A stretch of DNA of 64,000 bases from Helcococcus kunzii ATCC 51366 (GTDB lineage Bacteria; Bacillota; Clostridia; Tissierellales; Peptoniphilaceae), in NCBI RefSeq assembly GCF_000245755.1, contig NZ_JH601088.1, positions 1,887,870 through 1,951,869 of the forward strand, in the 5' to 3' direction. Below are positions 8,772-16,715 of the stretch, in pieces; within the stretch, counting starts at the first letter, position 1; each line of letters begins with the position of its first letter. Under the pieces are notes generated by a model, which worked only from the letters and a program-made list of their open reading frames with translations, was not told where the DNA came from and did no database searches. Position numbers and translations under genes: made by a program.

Positions 8772-9588
8772 TACTTTTCTCCATTTCAATTAATTTTGAT
8801 ATTATTTTTGCCACTCCACTTTCATTATTACTCGGTCCTACATAATTAGCTTGAGCTTTTATTTTTTTTGAAGCGTCTAACATAGCATAACTTGTTCCAG
8901 CTATCTTGAACATCCCAATATCATTTTGTTGATCCCCTATTGCTACAACTTCTTCTTTGTTTAAATTCATACTTTCTACCACTCGTCTTAAGGCATGTCC
9001 TTTATCAATATTTTTATTTAATATCTCTATATAATTATCAGAACTAACAACAATACTATATTTCTGAAAATAATTTTCAGGTATGTTTGAAATAATTCTT
9101 TCAATTTCATTTTCTTCCGCGGTAATTAACGCTTTTGTTATTCTCTTATTATTAATAATCATATCTTTAGTTTGAAAATATATTTTTAAAAATGAAATAT
9201 AAGCATCCTCAATAGTATATTTCCCAATAGGATTCTTATAGGTATAAATCTTGTCATCACCTACAAAATGTATATCAAATTCATCCAAAGTTTCTTCTAG
9301 ATCTATAATCTCTCTAATTTGATTTTCTGTTAAAAAATCATCCACTAAAATCTGTTTAGTTATAAGATTATAAACTGTAGCTCCGTTGTTACAAATTAAA
9401 TACTCTACCACTCCATTTTTAAACTTATCTATATATGGTTTTGAAGCTTCATAACTTCTTCCTGTAGCAATAACAATTTCTACTCCTCTATCAAATAACA
9501 TTTCTAACGAATTTATATTATCTTCACTCAAATTTTTATTATCATCTAAAAGAGTACCATCCATATCTATTGCAATTAATTTTAACAT
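8764..9588 (-). CDS. HAD-superfamily Cof-type sugar phosphatase
   Basis: 274-residue phosphatase of the Cof/class IIB group. Catalytic DMDGTLLDD at residues 8-16 (Asp8 nucleophile), threonine/serine motif IATGRS near 39-44, and acidic motif GDQQNDIGMF near 214-223. Such enzymes dephosphorylate sugar phosphates or clear toxic phosphosugars. Its ATG starts directly after the manA stop and its end overlaps the oxidoreductase gene by 8 bp, so it is embedded in the PTS operon and probably acts on a sugar phosphate made there. Confidence 0.85.
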   Translation of the reverse strand: MLKLIAIDMDGTLLDDNKNLSEDNINSLEMLFDRGVEIVIATGRSYEASKPYIDKFKNGVVEYLICNNGATVYNLITKQILVDDFLTENQIREIIDLEETLDEFDIHFVGDDKIYTYKNPIGKYTIEDAYISFLKIYFQTKDMIINNKRITKALITAEENEIERIISNIPENYFQKYSIVVSSDNYIEILNKNIDKGHALRRVVESMNLNKEEVVAIGDQQNDIGMFKIAGTSYAMLDASKKIKAQANYVGPSNNESGVAKIISKLIEMEKSND

Positions 9589-10503
9589 CTACTTCTCCAC
9601 AAAATATAGCTTCGGAGTCGCAATCACAACTTCTTCGGCATTTTCTTCTATATTAATCGTTTCATTAGGTAAGACCAAAATACTCATACCTCTATTAATT
9701 TCATAACCTTCTATTCTCATTGTTCCTTTTGTAACTGTTATAGCTTGAGCTATAGCTTCAGAATTTGTATATTCTTTTTTTAATTTTGTTCTTTTCAGAG
9801 AATATGGTTTTGATTCAATATTAATATCTTTATTAAATTTCTCAATTTTTACTTTATTATTCGTATTCAAAGTTTCAATCGCATCATTAAGATGTAGTTC
9901 CCTTTTTTTGCCTAATTTATCAACTCGATTATAATCAAAAAATCTATAAGTTATATCTGTAGATTGTTGTATTTCATAAACTAATGAACCTTTTGTAAGC
10001 GCATGTAAAGTACCAGATTCTATATAAACAATATCTCCTTGATTTACATCTACTTTATCCACAACCTCTTCATATTTTCCTTCTAGTATCTTTTCTTTTA
10101 TAATATTTTTATCTTTTAATTTTGATTGAGCATATATCCATCCTTTTTCTGGTTTTTCAATAAAGTACCAAGATTCACTTTTTCCAATATCTTTATTTTC
10201 TTTTGCTTTTGCATATTGATCAGTTGGATGAACTTGTATACTTAAATCACTATCTCCTGCTGTAAAGGATATAATAACCGGATAGTCAACCCCTTCCGGT
10301 AACCCAAATTTTTTTGGATTCTTTTTTACCGCTGTATACAAATCATCATTTTCATCACCATAAATTATTTTAGTTTTTATTTCTTCAATCCCACTTACAC
10401 TATAAACTGATCCTATAGTTTTTATATTTTTATCTCCTGAATAAGCATATAATCTGTTTGTTCCCCATATTTTATTATTAGAAGTTGTACTCAGTATAAT
10501 CAT
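9589..10503 (-). CDS. manA: Mannose-6-phosphate isomerase, class I
   Basis: Interconverts mannose-6-P and fructose-6-P; 304 aa, the typical size of the short Firmicute ManA. Zn-site motifs: SIQVHPTDQYA near residue 91 and YIESGTLHALTKG near 163; YRFFDYNRVD follows near 188. ATG 10503 has AGGAGGAAAC upstream. It follows the IID gene across a terminator-like hairpin, so expression relative to the PTS genes may be reduced. Together with the mannose-type PTS it would feed imported mannose-6-P into glycolysis. Confidence 0.88.
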   Translation of the reverse strand: MIILSTTSNNKIWGTNRLYAYSGDKNIKTIGSVYSVSGIEEIKTKIIYGDENDDLYTAVKKNPKKFGLPEGVDYPVIISFTAGDSDLSIQVHPTDQYAKAKENKDIGKSESWYFIEKPEKGWIYAQSKLKDKNIIKEKILEGKYEEVVDKVDVNQGDIVYIESGTLHALTKGSLVYEIQQSTDITYRFFDYNRVDKLGKKRELHLNDAIETLNTNNKVKIEKFNKDINIESKPYSLKRTKLKKEYTNSEAIAQAITVTKGTMRIEGYEINRGMSILVLPNETINIEENAEEVVIATPKLYFVEK

Positions 10504-10514
10504 GTTTCCTCCTT

Positions 10515-10544
10515 AAGGAAAAAAGCATCTAAAATAGATGCTTT
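10515..10544 (-). terminator. Hairpin between PTS IID and manA
   Basis: Perfect 10-bp stem AAAGCATCTA/TAGATGCTTT with T-rich tails on both sides. It sits between the IID stop and the manA ribosome site, so it may attenuate transcription into the metabolic genes. Confidence 0.8.
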
Positions 10545-10553
10545 AATTTTTTT

Positions 10554-11393
10554 TTAAAATATTCCTATTACTACTCCAATTGCAATTATTGCAACTAAGG
10601 CTAAAATAACTTTTGTTGCTGACATTCTCTTTTTATTAATCATCCAATATGAGAATAATACGGATGCTAATGGAAGTAATTTTGGAAATATTCCATCCAT
10701 TACTTCTTGTAAAGCTTTAGTTTCCTCACCCATTGGTATTGAGATTGCAGTAGTTAAGTTAATATTAGAAGCTGCTAAGGCTCCAACAACCATAACCCCA
10801 ACAACATTAAACGCTGTAGTTATTCTTTGAGCATTTTCTCCAACCAAAGTATCTATTGAATTTATTCCTAGTTTATAACCATACTCAAATGATAAATAAC
10901 TTATCAATGGTCCAATTATTCCATATGCAAATATATAAAACAAAGGTCCTAAAGCGCTGCCTCCAACCGCAAGCCCCATTCCTATTGATAATAATGTTGG
11001 AACTATAATTCCTTGTATAATTGAATCTCCGATACCAGCTAAAGGCCCCATTAATGTAGTTTTAATATTTACAGGCATTTCTTCAGGTATGTCTTCTCCT
11101 AATGCTATTTGTTCTTCCAAGGACGTTACAATACCATTAACTAGTTGACCAGTTTGAGGTTCTGTATTATAAAACATTGAATGTCTTATCATCAATCTTC
11201 TTGCAGCTTCATCATCATCCTTATAATATTTTTTAGCGAAGGGAATAAATGCATGTGCCCAAGCATGAGCTTGTAATTTTTCATAACTCATTGAAGCTAA
11301 ATGCGTAAATCCCCATCGTCTCCAAATTTGTTTTCTTTCTTTTTTTGTTAGTCCTGTTTTTACATTATCATTCTTATTAATTAATTCGCTCAT
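10554..11393 (-). CDS. PTS mannose-family IID component
   Basis: Membrane subunit IID of a mannose-class phosphotransferase permease, 279 aa. The N-terminal part carries the family segment RRWGFTHLASMSYEKLQAHAWA, then TLMGPLAGIGDSIIQGIIVP near residue 130, and C-terminal membrane helices. The frame opens at GTG 11405, but that codon lies next to its own GAGGTGG, while the ATG at 11393 lies six bases after GAGG and is chosen. It begins 15 bp after the IIC stop. Confidence 0.92.
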   Translation of the reverse strand: MSELINKNDNVKTGLTKKERKQIWRRWGFTHLASMSYEKLQAHAWAHAFIPFAKKYYKDDDEAARRLMIRHSMFYNTEPQTGQLVNGIVTSLEEQIALGEDIPEEMPVNIKTTLMGPLAGIGDSIIQGIIVPTLLSIGMGLAVGGSALGPLFYIFAYGIIGPLISYLSFEYGYKLGINSIDTLVGENAQRITTAFNVVGVMVVGALAASNINLTTAISIPMGEETKALQEVMDGIFPKLLPLASVLFSYWMINKKRMSATKVILALVAIIAIGVVIGIF

Positions 11394-11408
11394 TTTCCAC
11401 CTCACATA

Positions 11409-12236
11409 TTAAAACAGATCATCATCTTCATAATAACTAGTTTCTTCAGTTGTTCTATTAGATGTTGTAACCAATTGTCTTCCTGTTGCTAAATATACGA
11501 TATATGCCACTAACATAGAAATTAATACCACTGGAATCATTGGTAATCCAGCAAATGTAGTCAATGCAAAACCAACCATAAAATAAATAAAATGAATTTT
11601 TTCCTTAATAACAATATTCATTAACATAGCAATACCAACAGCAGGTAAAACCCCTCCTAAAATTGATATTATTTTAGTAATTACTTCTGGAGTATTATTA
11701 AGTAACCAATCTACCAATGGTTGACCAAAATAAACAGCTAAAAATACTGGAACTGCTCTAAATAAAAATGTAGTTATTGAAGGTCCATAGATATGATTAA
11801 AAGTTATACCTTTATAATCTAAATTTTCTGCAGCTTTTTGAGCTCTATTATTCCAAAATGAATATGCTGCCATTCTAGTATTATAAAATATTAACCCAAA
11901 AGTTTGACCAATCAATATAGATAGAGTAACAGCAATTGCCGGATTACCTCCCGTAGCCATCGCCAAACCTATTCCGCCGTAAGAAGCATATGTAATTTCA
12001 CTATTAGTAGCACCTCCTGTTGAAAGATTAGCAATAAATACACCTTGTACAGCAACTCCACATAATACCCCTGCAGTTACATCCCCAAATGCTAATCCCA
12101 TTATTAAACCAGCTACTAAAGGTCTACCAAGTATATAAAAACTTCCTGTTATACCAAACGCCCAAGGAGTTTCTATCGCTCCAAGATAACAAAATATACC
12201 AGCAATTATTGCAGGTATTAATAAATTCATTTCCAT
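11409..12236 (-). CDS. PTS mannose-family IIC component
   Basis: Sugar-translocating membrane subunit IIC (275 aa, several hydrophobic helices). Family features: IPAIIAGIFCYLGAIETPWAFG at the N-terminus and LCGVAVQGVFIANLSTGGA near residue 60. A short acidic tail EEDDDLF-like (YYEDDDLF) ends the protein. ATG 12236 follows GGGGGAATT. It lies between IIB and IID in the usual order. The exact sugar (mannose, fructose, glucosamine or another) cannot be read from sequence. Confidence 0.92.
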   Translation of the reverse strand: MEMNLLIPAIIAGIFCYLGAIETPWAFGITGSFYILGRPLVAGLIMGLAFGDVTAGVLCGVAVQGVFIANLSTGGATNSEITYASYGGIGLAMATGGNPAIAVTLSILIGQTFGLIFYNTRMAAYSFWNNRAQKAAENLDYKGITFNHIYGPSITTFLFRAVPVFLAVYFGQPLVDWLLNNTPEVITKIISILGGVLPAVGIAMLMNIVIKEKIHFIYFMVGFALTTFAGLPMIPVVLISMLVAYIVYLATGRQLVTTSNRTTEETSYYEDDDLF

Positions 12237-12249
12237 AATTCCCCCTTTT

Positions 12250-12744
12250 TCACTTCATTGAGTCATATATTTTTTTCATGGTTGGCCAATCCCTAATAGG
12301 ATCAGAAGGTAATAATTGGAATTGTATGTTAATTCCATTATTATACATGTAGTCTAAAGCTTCATAATCTTTCTCATCAATAGCTACTGTTCTACCTAAA
12401 ACCTTGGTTCCTGGTCTCGTATTCATACAACCTATATTTAATACTTTTCCAAAATCCCCACCATTTTTCATTATATTTGCAAAATTTTGAGGAGAGTCTG
12501 AAATAACAAAATAACTTTTTTTAGAATCTCTTGCCTGTGTTATTTTTGAGATTCCAATCTCTTCGTCATAAATTCCAATCCTATAATTGTCAGCAGCTAC
12601 TTTTAATACTCTTTTTCTTAATGTATCACCTGCTACTTTATCACTCACCACAATAAAACCAAATAAATCTCGAGCCTTAGACCATCTTGTTGTAGTTTGA
12701 CCATGAATTATACGATCATCAACTCTAACTAATGTTATTGACAT
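12250..12744 (-). CDS. PTS mannose-family IIB component
   Basis: Cytoplasmic phosphotransfer domain (164 aa) that passes phosphate from IIA to the sugar in IICD. The phosphorylated histidine is His14 in VRVDDRIIHGQ. ATG 12744 is preceded by GGGGG. It follows IIA by 16 bp and precedes IIC by 13 bp. IIA and IIB are separate genes here, unlike the fused ManX of E. coli. Confidence 0.92.
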   Translation of the reverse strand: MSITLVRVDDRIIHGQTTTRWSKARDLFGFIVVSDKVAGDTLRKRVLKVAADNYRIGIYDEEIGISKITQARDSKKSYFVISDSPQNFANIMKNGGDFGKVLNIGCMNTRPGTKVLGRTVAIDEKDYEALDYMYNNGINIQFQLLPSDPIRDWPTMKKIYDSMK

Positions 12745-12760
12745 TTTTTCCCCCTAAAAA

Positions 12761-13183
12761 TTATATTTCAAAATCATCATCAATATTTTCATCAGGTATA
12801 TCACTTCTAAATATACCTGATTTTCCTATCTCTACCGCTTCAATAGAAAGCTTATTCAAGTTTTCTTCTGAAGATATTTGCATGCCGATTTCTAATACCA
12901 TAGGCAAATTCATCCCCGCTACCAATTCTACTTTATTAGAGTGTTCTAATTGATATTTTAAAGCAACATTGAATGGAGTACCCCCTTTCATATCTGTGAA
13001 TACCAACACTCTATTATCCTTTGTTAACTCATCTAATAAGCTTTCCACCTTCTCTGTGAAAATTCCTATACCTTCGTCTGTTAAACTAATAGTTAAAATA
13101 TTACTATCATCTCCAGCTATCATTCTATAACTTTCTTTTATCCCTTCTCCAAAACTTCCATGGGATAACAATAAAAGTTTCAT
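12761..13183 (-). CDS. PTS mannose-family IIA component
   Basis: First phosphocarrier of the permease (140 aa). Phosphorylated His8 lies in LLSHGSFGEG, followed by VFTDMKGGTPFNVAL near residue 68, both typical of EIIA-man. The frame opens at ATG 13189, but GGAG abuts that codon; the ATG two codons later (13183) has proper spacing and gives the usual MKLLLLSHG start. First gene of the PTS operon; the leader carries a palindrome also found before deoC. Confidence 0.92.
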   Translation of the reverse strand: MKLLLLSHGSFGEGIKESYRMIAGDDSNILTISLTDEGIGIFTEKVESLLDELTKDNRVLVFTDMKGGTPFNVALKYQLEHSNKVELVAGMNLPMVLEIGMQISSEENLNKLSIEAVEIGKSGIFRSDIPDENIDDDFEI

Positions 13184-13213
13184 GTGCATCTCCTTTTTAA
13201 CTTAAAACATAAT

Positions 13214-13243
13214 TATTTACATTCAACTTTTATGTAAATACAT
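13214..13243. promoter_or_regulatory. Inverted repeats in the PTS operon leader, candidate GntR/UTRA operator
   Basis: ATGTAAATACAT (13232-13243) is an ATGT-N4-ACAT palindrome at about +15 to +26 of the PTS transcript. It is also the right arm of a larger perfect repeat TATTTACAT/ATGTAAATA with a 9-nt loop. The same ATGT-N4-ACAT pattern sits at a matching place in the divergent deoC leader. Confidence 0.6.
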
Positions 13244-13264
13244 TCTATATTAGATTACGATTTC

Positions 13265-13293
13265 ATTTTATATTACATCCCGTAAATTGTCAA
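13265..13293 (-). promoter_or_regulatory. Promoter of the mannose-type PTS operon
   Basis: Minus-strand TTGACA, 17-nt spacer, TAAAAT, about 80 nt upstream of the IIA start codon. Confidence 0.75.
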
Positions 13294-13331
13294 TATATTT
13301 ATATATTTTTTATTACTTAGTTAATTAATCC

Positions 13332-13360
13332 TTGACTATACCAACATTTAGTAGTATTAT
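13332..13360 (+). promoter_or_regulatory. Promoter of deoC-gntR
   Basis: TTGACT, 17-nt spacer, TATTAT, giving a predicted start near 13367, about 48 nt before the deoC ATG. Confidence 0.75.
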
Positions 13361-13373
13361 TTATTTGTGAATC

Positions 13374-13389
13374 ATATGTTATTACATAT
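13374..13389. promoter_or_regulatory. Palindrome in the deoC leader, candidate GntR/UTRA operator
   Basis: ATATGTTATTACATAT has 6-bp arms around a 4-bp centre. It covers about +7 to +23 of the predicted deoC transcript and shares ATGT-N4-ACAT with the site in the divergent PTS leader. Confidence 0.6.
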
Positions 13390-13414
13390 AAAAATAAAAA
13401 TAAAGGCGGATAAT

Positions 13415-14128
13415 ATGAAGAAAAGATATACAATTGATGATTTAAGTAGAATGATTGACCATACAAATTTAAAAACTGATGCAACAAAAGAAGACATGAA
13501 AAAACTTTGTGAAGAAGCAAAAACTTATCATTTTAAGATGGTTGCAATTAACCAAGTGCAAACAAAAATCTGTAATAAATATCTAAAAGATACAGATATA
13601 CACGTGGGGGCGGCTATTGCCTTTCCTTTAGGCCAAACTACAATCGAATCAAAAGTTTTTGAAACTAAAGACGCCATAAACAATGGCGCTACTGAAATTG
13701 ATTATGTTATTAATTTATCCGAAGTAAAAGAAAAAAATTGGGATTACATTAAAGATGAAATGCAAAAAATAGTTTCTATATGCAGAGACTCACATGTAAT
13801 TTCTAAAGTTATTTTTGAAAATGCTTATTTAAATAATGACGAAATAATCAAACTTTCCGAAATCGCTAAAGAGATAAAACCAGATTATATAAAAACTTCT
13901 ACAGGCATGGCAAAATCAGGTGCAAAAATAGAAGATGTAAAATTGATGAAAAAAATTGTTGGAGATAATGTTAAAGTAAAAGCCGCTGGAGGCATTAGAG
14001 ATGTAGAAACATTCTTAGATATGATTAGAAATGGCGCTGAAAGAATAGGTTGTAGTCAAGGAATTCCAATAATTGAAGAACTAAAGAAAAAATTTGAAAG
14101 AGAAGAGATTGACTTTATTGAAATATAG
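13415..14128 (+). CDS. deoC: Deoxyribose-phosphate aldolase (DeoC family)
   Basis: Class I aldolase, 237 aa, that cleaves 2-deoxyribose-5-P into acetaldehyde and glyceraldehyde-3-P in its best-known members. Visible motifs: N-terminal [21 protein letters not shown] near residue 130, the Schiff-base lysine in [15 protein letters not shown] near 155-170, and VKAAGGIRD near 186. The frame opens earlier (13367), but the ATG at 13415 has AAGGCGG upstream and matches the family N-terminus. It is divergent from the PTS operon and followed after 14 bp by its likely regulator. Association with a mannose-type PTS is unusual, so an aldolase for a different deoxy-sugar phosphate is possible. Confidence 0.85.
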   Translation: MKKRYTIDDLSRMIDHTNLKTDATKEDMKKLCEEAKTYHFKMVAINQVQTKICNKYLKDTDIHVGAAIAFPLGQTTIESKVFETKDAINNGATEIDYVINLSEVKEKNWDYIKDEMQKIVSICRDSHVISKVIFENAYLNNDEIIKLSEIAKEIKPDYIKTSTGMAKSGAKIEDVKLMKKIVGDNVKVKAAGGIRDVETFLDMIRNGAERIGCSQGIPIIEELKKKFEREEIDFIEI

Positions 14129-14142
14129 TATATTATATAGAT

Positions 14143-14859
14143 ATGAATAATTATAAGACATTACACGAAAAAATCTCGGCAGATTTACGAAAAAAAATAT
14201 TAGATAAAGTATATAAAGTTGATGAAATGATTCCAAAAGAAATTGATTTAGCTGATCAATATGGAGTTAGTAGACCAACAATAAGACAAGCTATTCAAAC
14301 TTTAGTTGATGAAGGATATCTTGAAAGAATAAAGGGAACAGGGACATTTGTAAGGAAGAAAAAAATAAATCAAGATTTCATACATAATATAAAAAGTTAT
14401 GAAGACCAGATGAGATCTAAAGGATTCACACCTGTCACAAAAGTAATAAATTTTTCAATTGAAAAAGCAAATGAAGAAATAGCTGACAAACTAAACTTAA
14501 ATGTTGGAGATTCTATCTATTCATTAACAAGATTAAGATACGCAAACGATGAACCAGCTGTGTTTGTTATAACATATATTCCACTACATTTATATAAAGA
14601 TTTAATAAATGTTGATTTTTCAAAAGTAAGTCTTTATGCTACTTTCGAAAAATACAATAGACCTATTTACGCTGTTGAACGTGAATTAAATGTAATAAAA
14701 TCTAATTATATGTCTAGCGCAATGCTAAATATACCAGTTGGTGATCCTCTGTTTTATTTCAAAACCATAGGCTATTCTAAAGATAAGGAAGCTATTGAAT
14801 ATTCTATCTCATGGTATAGAGGAGACTATAATAGTTTTGAAGTAAGAATTAATATGTGA
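14143..14859 (+). CDS. GntR-family regulator, HutC/UTRA subfamily
   Basis: Transcription factor of 238 aa. Winged helix at residues 5-72 (PKEIDLADQYGVSRPTIRQAI, then LVDEGYLERIKGTGTFV), followed by a UTRA effector domain (GFTPVTKVINFSIEKA, LNLNVGDSIYSLTRLRYANDEPA), which usually binds a phosphosugar. It lies 14 bp after deoC with almost no Shine-Dalgarno sequence (TATATAGAT before the ATG), so low or coupled translation is expected. It probably represses both the deoC transcript and the divergent PTS operon through the shared ATGT-N4-ACAT palindromes. Confidence 0.88.
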   Translation: MNNYKTLHEKISADLRKKILDKVYKVDEMIPKEIDLADQYGVSRPTIRQAIQTLVDEGYLERIKGTGTFVRKKKINQDFIHNIKSYEDQMRSKGFTPVTKVINFSIEKANEEIADKLNLNVGDSIYSLTRLRYANDEPAVFVITYIPLHLYKDLINVDFSKVSLYATFEKYNRPIYAVERELNVIKSNYMSSAMLNIPVGDPLFYFKTIGYSKDKEAIEYSISWYRGDYNSFEVRINM

Positions 14860-14888
14860 TGAGATATAAAATAAACATTAAGATTGAT

Positions 14889-14931
14889 AACTCTATGGAT
14901 ATGTTCTAGGAGGAATAATATCCATAGAGTT
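14889..14931 (+). terminator. Long hairpin after the GntR gene
   Basis: Perfect 14-bp stem, AACTCTATGGATAT with its complement, and a 15-nt loop that contains AGGAGG. The downstream tract GTTGTTTATT is only moderately T-rich. Probable terminator of deoC-gntR. A second inverted repeat, TAGTTTAT/ATAAACTA (14941-14971), follows. Confidence 0.6.
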
Positions 14932-15001
14932 GTTGTTTATTAGTTTATAGTTAAACTTTTTTGATAAACTATCAATCATAATAATCTGTAAACTATATCT
15001 C

Positions 15002-15853
15002 TTAATCAAATTTCAACACTGAAACACCCACCGACTTAGGTCCAGCATGGACACCAAGCACTGGTGTTAACTGTGTCCTTATCACAAGTTTTGCTTTATC
15101 AAATTGCGCTTTCAACTTTTCCTCTATTTCTCTAGCTTCTTCATCATTATCGCCTGAAAACAGCGCAATCCAATAATTTTCTGAATTACCAATACATTCT
15201 TTTATACTATTTACTAGAGCCATCTGGCTGTTATTTTTACCTCTTTTTTTATCAATAACTACTATTTCTCCATCAACTGATTTTAACAATGGATGGATAT
15301 TTAGAATGTTTCCCAATAAACCAGCATATTTGTTAAATCTTCCACCTTTTACTACATATTTTAACGTCCTAAATAGAGCGAAGATATCAGCATTTTTCAT
15401 ATCTTTTTCAATATCTTTAATTATCTCTTCAACTGATTTATCTCTATTTCTATTAATTGCAGCATGAATGGTTATAAATCCTGCACTTGATCCAATCTGA
15501 AGCGTATCGATTATATGAAAATTAATCCCTTTATAATACGACTTAATCGAATTATAAAGATTAAACATTCCTGTAAGTTTAGATGAACTAGTTATCATGA
15601 TAGCATCAGTATATCCCTTATCCTTCAATCTATCCAACTGTTTGGTTACACTTTGCGGAGAAGGTACACCAGTTGTCAAAATATCATATTTTTCCATCGT
15701 CTTATAAAAAGACCTCGAGTCAATATCTACCTGATCAGTATATTCATTGTCTCCCATTTGAATCTGATAAGGAATGATTTCTATACCAAATTCTCCTCCT
15801 AATTCAAACGTTAAATCCTGTGTTGTATCACCAAATATTGCTATTTTAGCCAT
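15002..15853 (-). CDS. DegV family fatty-acid-binding protein
   Basis: 283-residue DegV/FakB-type protein. In the family these bind fatty acids and, when paired with FakA kinase, present them for phosphorylation. Features: N-terminal IFGDTTQDL, TTGVPSPQSV near residue 60, MITSSSKLTGMFNLYNS near 85-101 and GGRFNKYAGLLGNILNIHPLL near 170. ATG 15853 follows AGAGG. It overlaps the upstream DUF1836 gene by 8 bp, suggesting a two-gene operon. Confidence 0.9.
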   Translation of the reverse strand: MAKIAIFGDTTQDLTFELGGEFGIEIIPYQIQMGDNEYTDQVDIDSRSFYKTMEKYDILTTGVPSPQSVTKQLDRLKDKGYTDAIMITSSSKLTGMFNLYNSIKSYYKGINFHIIDTLQIGSSAGFITIHAAINRNRDKSVEEIIKDIEKDMKNADIFALFRTLKYVVKGGRFNKYAGLLGNILNIHPLLKSVDGEIVVIDKKRGKNNSQMALVNSIKECIGNSENYWIALFSGDNDEEAREIEEKLKAQFDKAKLVIRTQLTPVLGVHAGPKSVGVSVLKFD

Positions 15854-16370
15854 TATCTTTACCTCTTATATTTTCTATACCATTTTTTCTTATTATTAAA
15901 TTGCCTAATAACTTCATGCTATACGCATAGGCAATTGAAGCAACGCCTACTTCTTTACTTGATATTTCTTTATTTTCAATTGTAAAATTTCCATCTTGGT
16001 CCATTGATTTATAAAGTGACTGAATATTTTCAGTTAAAATCTTTGAGAAACTATTAAAAGATTTTTCTACAGTCATTTGTTTGAATGCTAAGTTAAATCC
16101 TTTATTTATATTTTCAATAGAAATAACTTGCTTATAGATAGAAATAACAATCAATTTTGCAATATCTTCTCTATAATAAAGTCTTCCTTCACTTCTATCT
16201 AATAAACCCCATCTTCTGTAATTTTGAATCATTGTATTAGTAATAATTGGTTCCTCAATGTAAATATCTTTAAGACATGATTCTATATATTTTATTGTTC
16301 CACTACTTCTTAGCCCCTCATTAGGTAGATCTTCCCATTTTGGGCATTGGAAATTTATTAAATTTTTCAA
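15846..16370 (-). CDS. DUF1836 domain protein (putative HTH regulator)
   Basis: 174-residue protein of the DUF1836 (YkrK-like) family. The motif IITNTMIQNYRRWGLLDRSEGRLYYREDIAKLI near residues 41-73 reads like a MerR-type helix-turn-helix, so a regulatory role is likely. The start is a TTG at 16370 with GAGGT six bases upstream; no ATG is available near the domain. It is co-transcribed with degV (8-bp overlap). A strong promoter followed immediately by a large perfect palindrome lies upstream and is a candidate autoregulatory site. Confidence 0.75.
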   Translation of the reverse strand: MKNLINFQCPKWEDLPNEGLRSSGTIKYIESCLKDIYIEEPIITNTMIQNYRRWGLLDRSEGRLYYREDIAKLIVISIYKQVISIENINKGFNLAFKQMTVEKSFNSFSKILTENIQSLYKSMDQDGNFTIENKEISSKEVGVASIAYAYSMKLLGNLIIRKNGIENIRGKDNG

Positions 16371-16393
16371 TTTTTACCTCACAATTCTTCTTA

Positions 16394-16420
16394 ATTATCT
16401 TGTTATCATAACAAGATAAT
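16394..16420. promoter_or_regulatory. Perfect 13-bp-arm palindrome at the DUF1836-degV transcription start
   Basis: Arms ATTATCTTGTTAT and ATAACAAGATAAT with one central base. It lies directly downstream of the -10 hexamer of the DUF1836 promoter, a typical repressor-site position. Confidence 0.7.
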
Positions 16421-16424
16421 AGAA

Positions 16425-16453
16425 ATGATATCAATAAATTCCTTTTATGTCAA
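16425..16453 (-). promoter_or_regulatory. Promoter of DUF1836-degV
   Basis: Minus-strand TTGACA, 17-nt spacer, TATCAT, about 55 nt before the TTG start codon. Confidence 0.75.
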
Positions 16454-16602
16454 TATATATTTTAAATACTTTTTTATTATATTTTAAATATTTTTATACT
16501 TTTGTCACTTTTTTGAAATACGTTTTTTTACAGATTTTATCTTATTTTTTACATACATTAACTTATTTCTTATCATTTTTATGAAAATTATTATTTACAC
16601 TT
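16454..16602. other. AT-rich intergenic stretch with a short direct repeat
   Basis: No gene is seen between the divergent DUF1836 and stress-protein promoters. TATATTTTAAATA followed by T-runs occurs twice (about 16455 and 16481). No further structure recognised. Confidence 0.4.
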
Positions 16603-16628
16603 GTTTCATCTAAAAACTCTATGGGTAG
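16603..16628 (+). promoter_or_regulatory. Sigma-B-type promoter upstream of the YflT-like gene
   Basis: GTTTCA, 14-nt spacer, GGGTAG, close to the sigma-B consensus GTTTWW-N12-15-GGGWAW. A sigma-B operon lies in the same window, and B. subtilis yflT is a known sigma-B gene. Confidence 0.5.
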
Positions 16629-16661
16629 CAATACAGTATCAACAGGCAGTTCATTAGTTGA

Positions 16662-16690
16662 TTGAAAATAGCACATATAACTCATATAAA
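16662..16690 (+). promoter_or_regulatory. Sigma-A-type promoter upstream of the YflT-like gene
   Basis: TTGAAA, 17-nt spacer, TATAAA, ending 25 nt before the ATG. It is downstream of the sigma-B-like site, so the gene may have two promoters. Confidence 0.45.
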
Positions 16691-16715
16691 CTCAGAATTT
16701 AGGGGGGAGTAAAAA

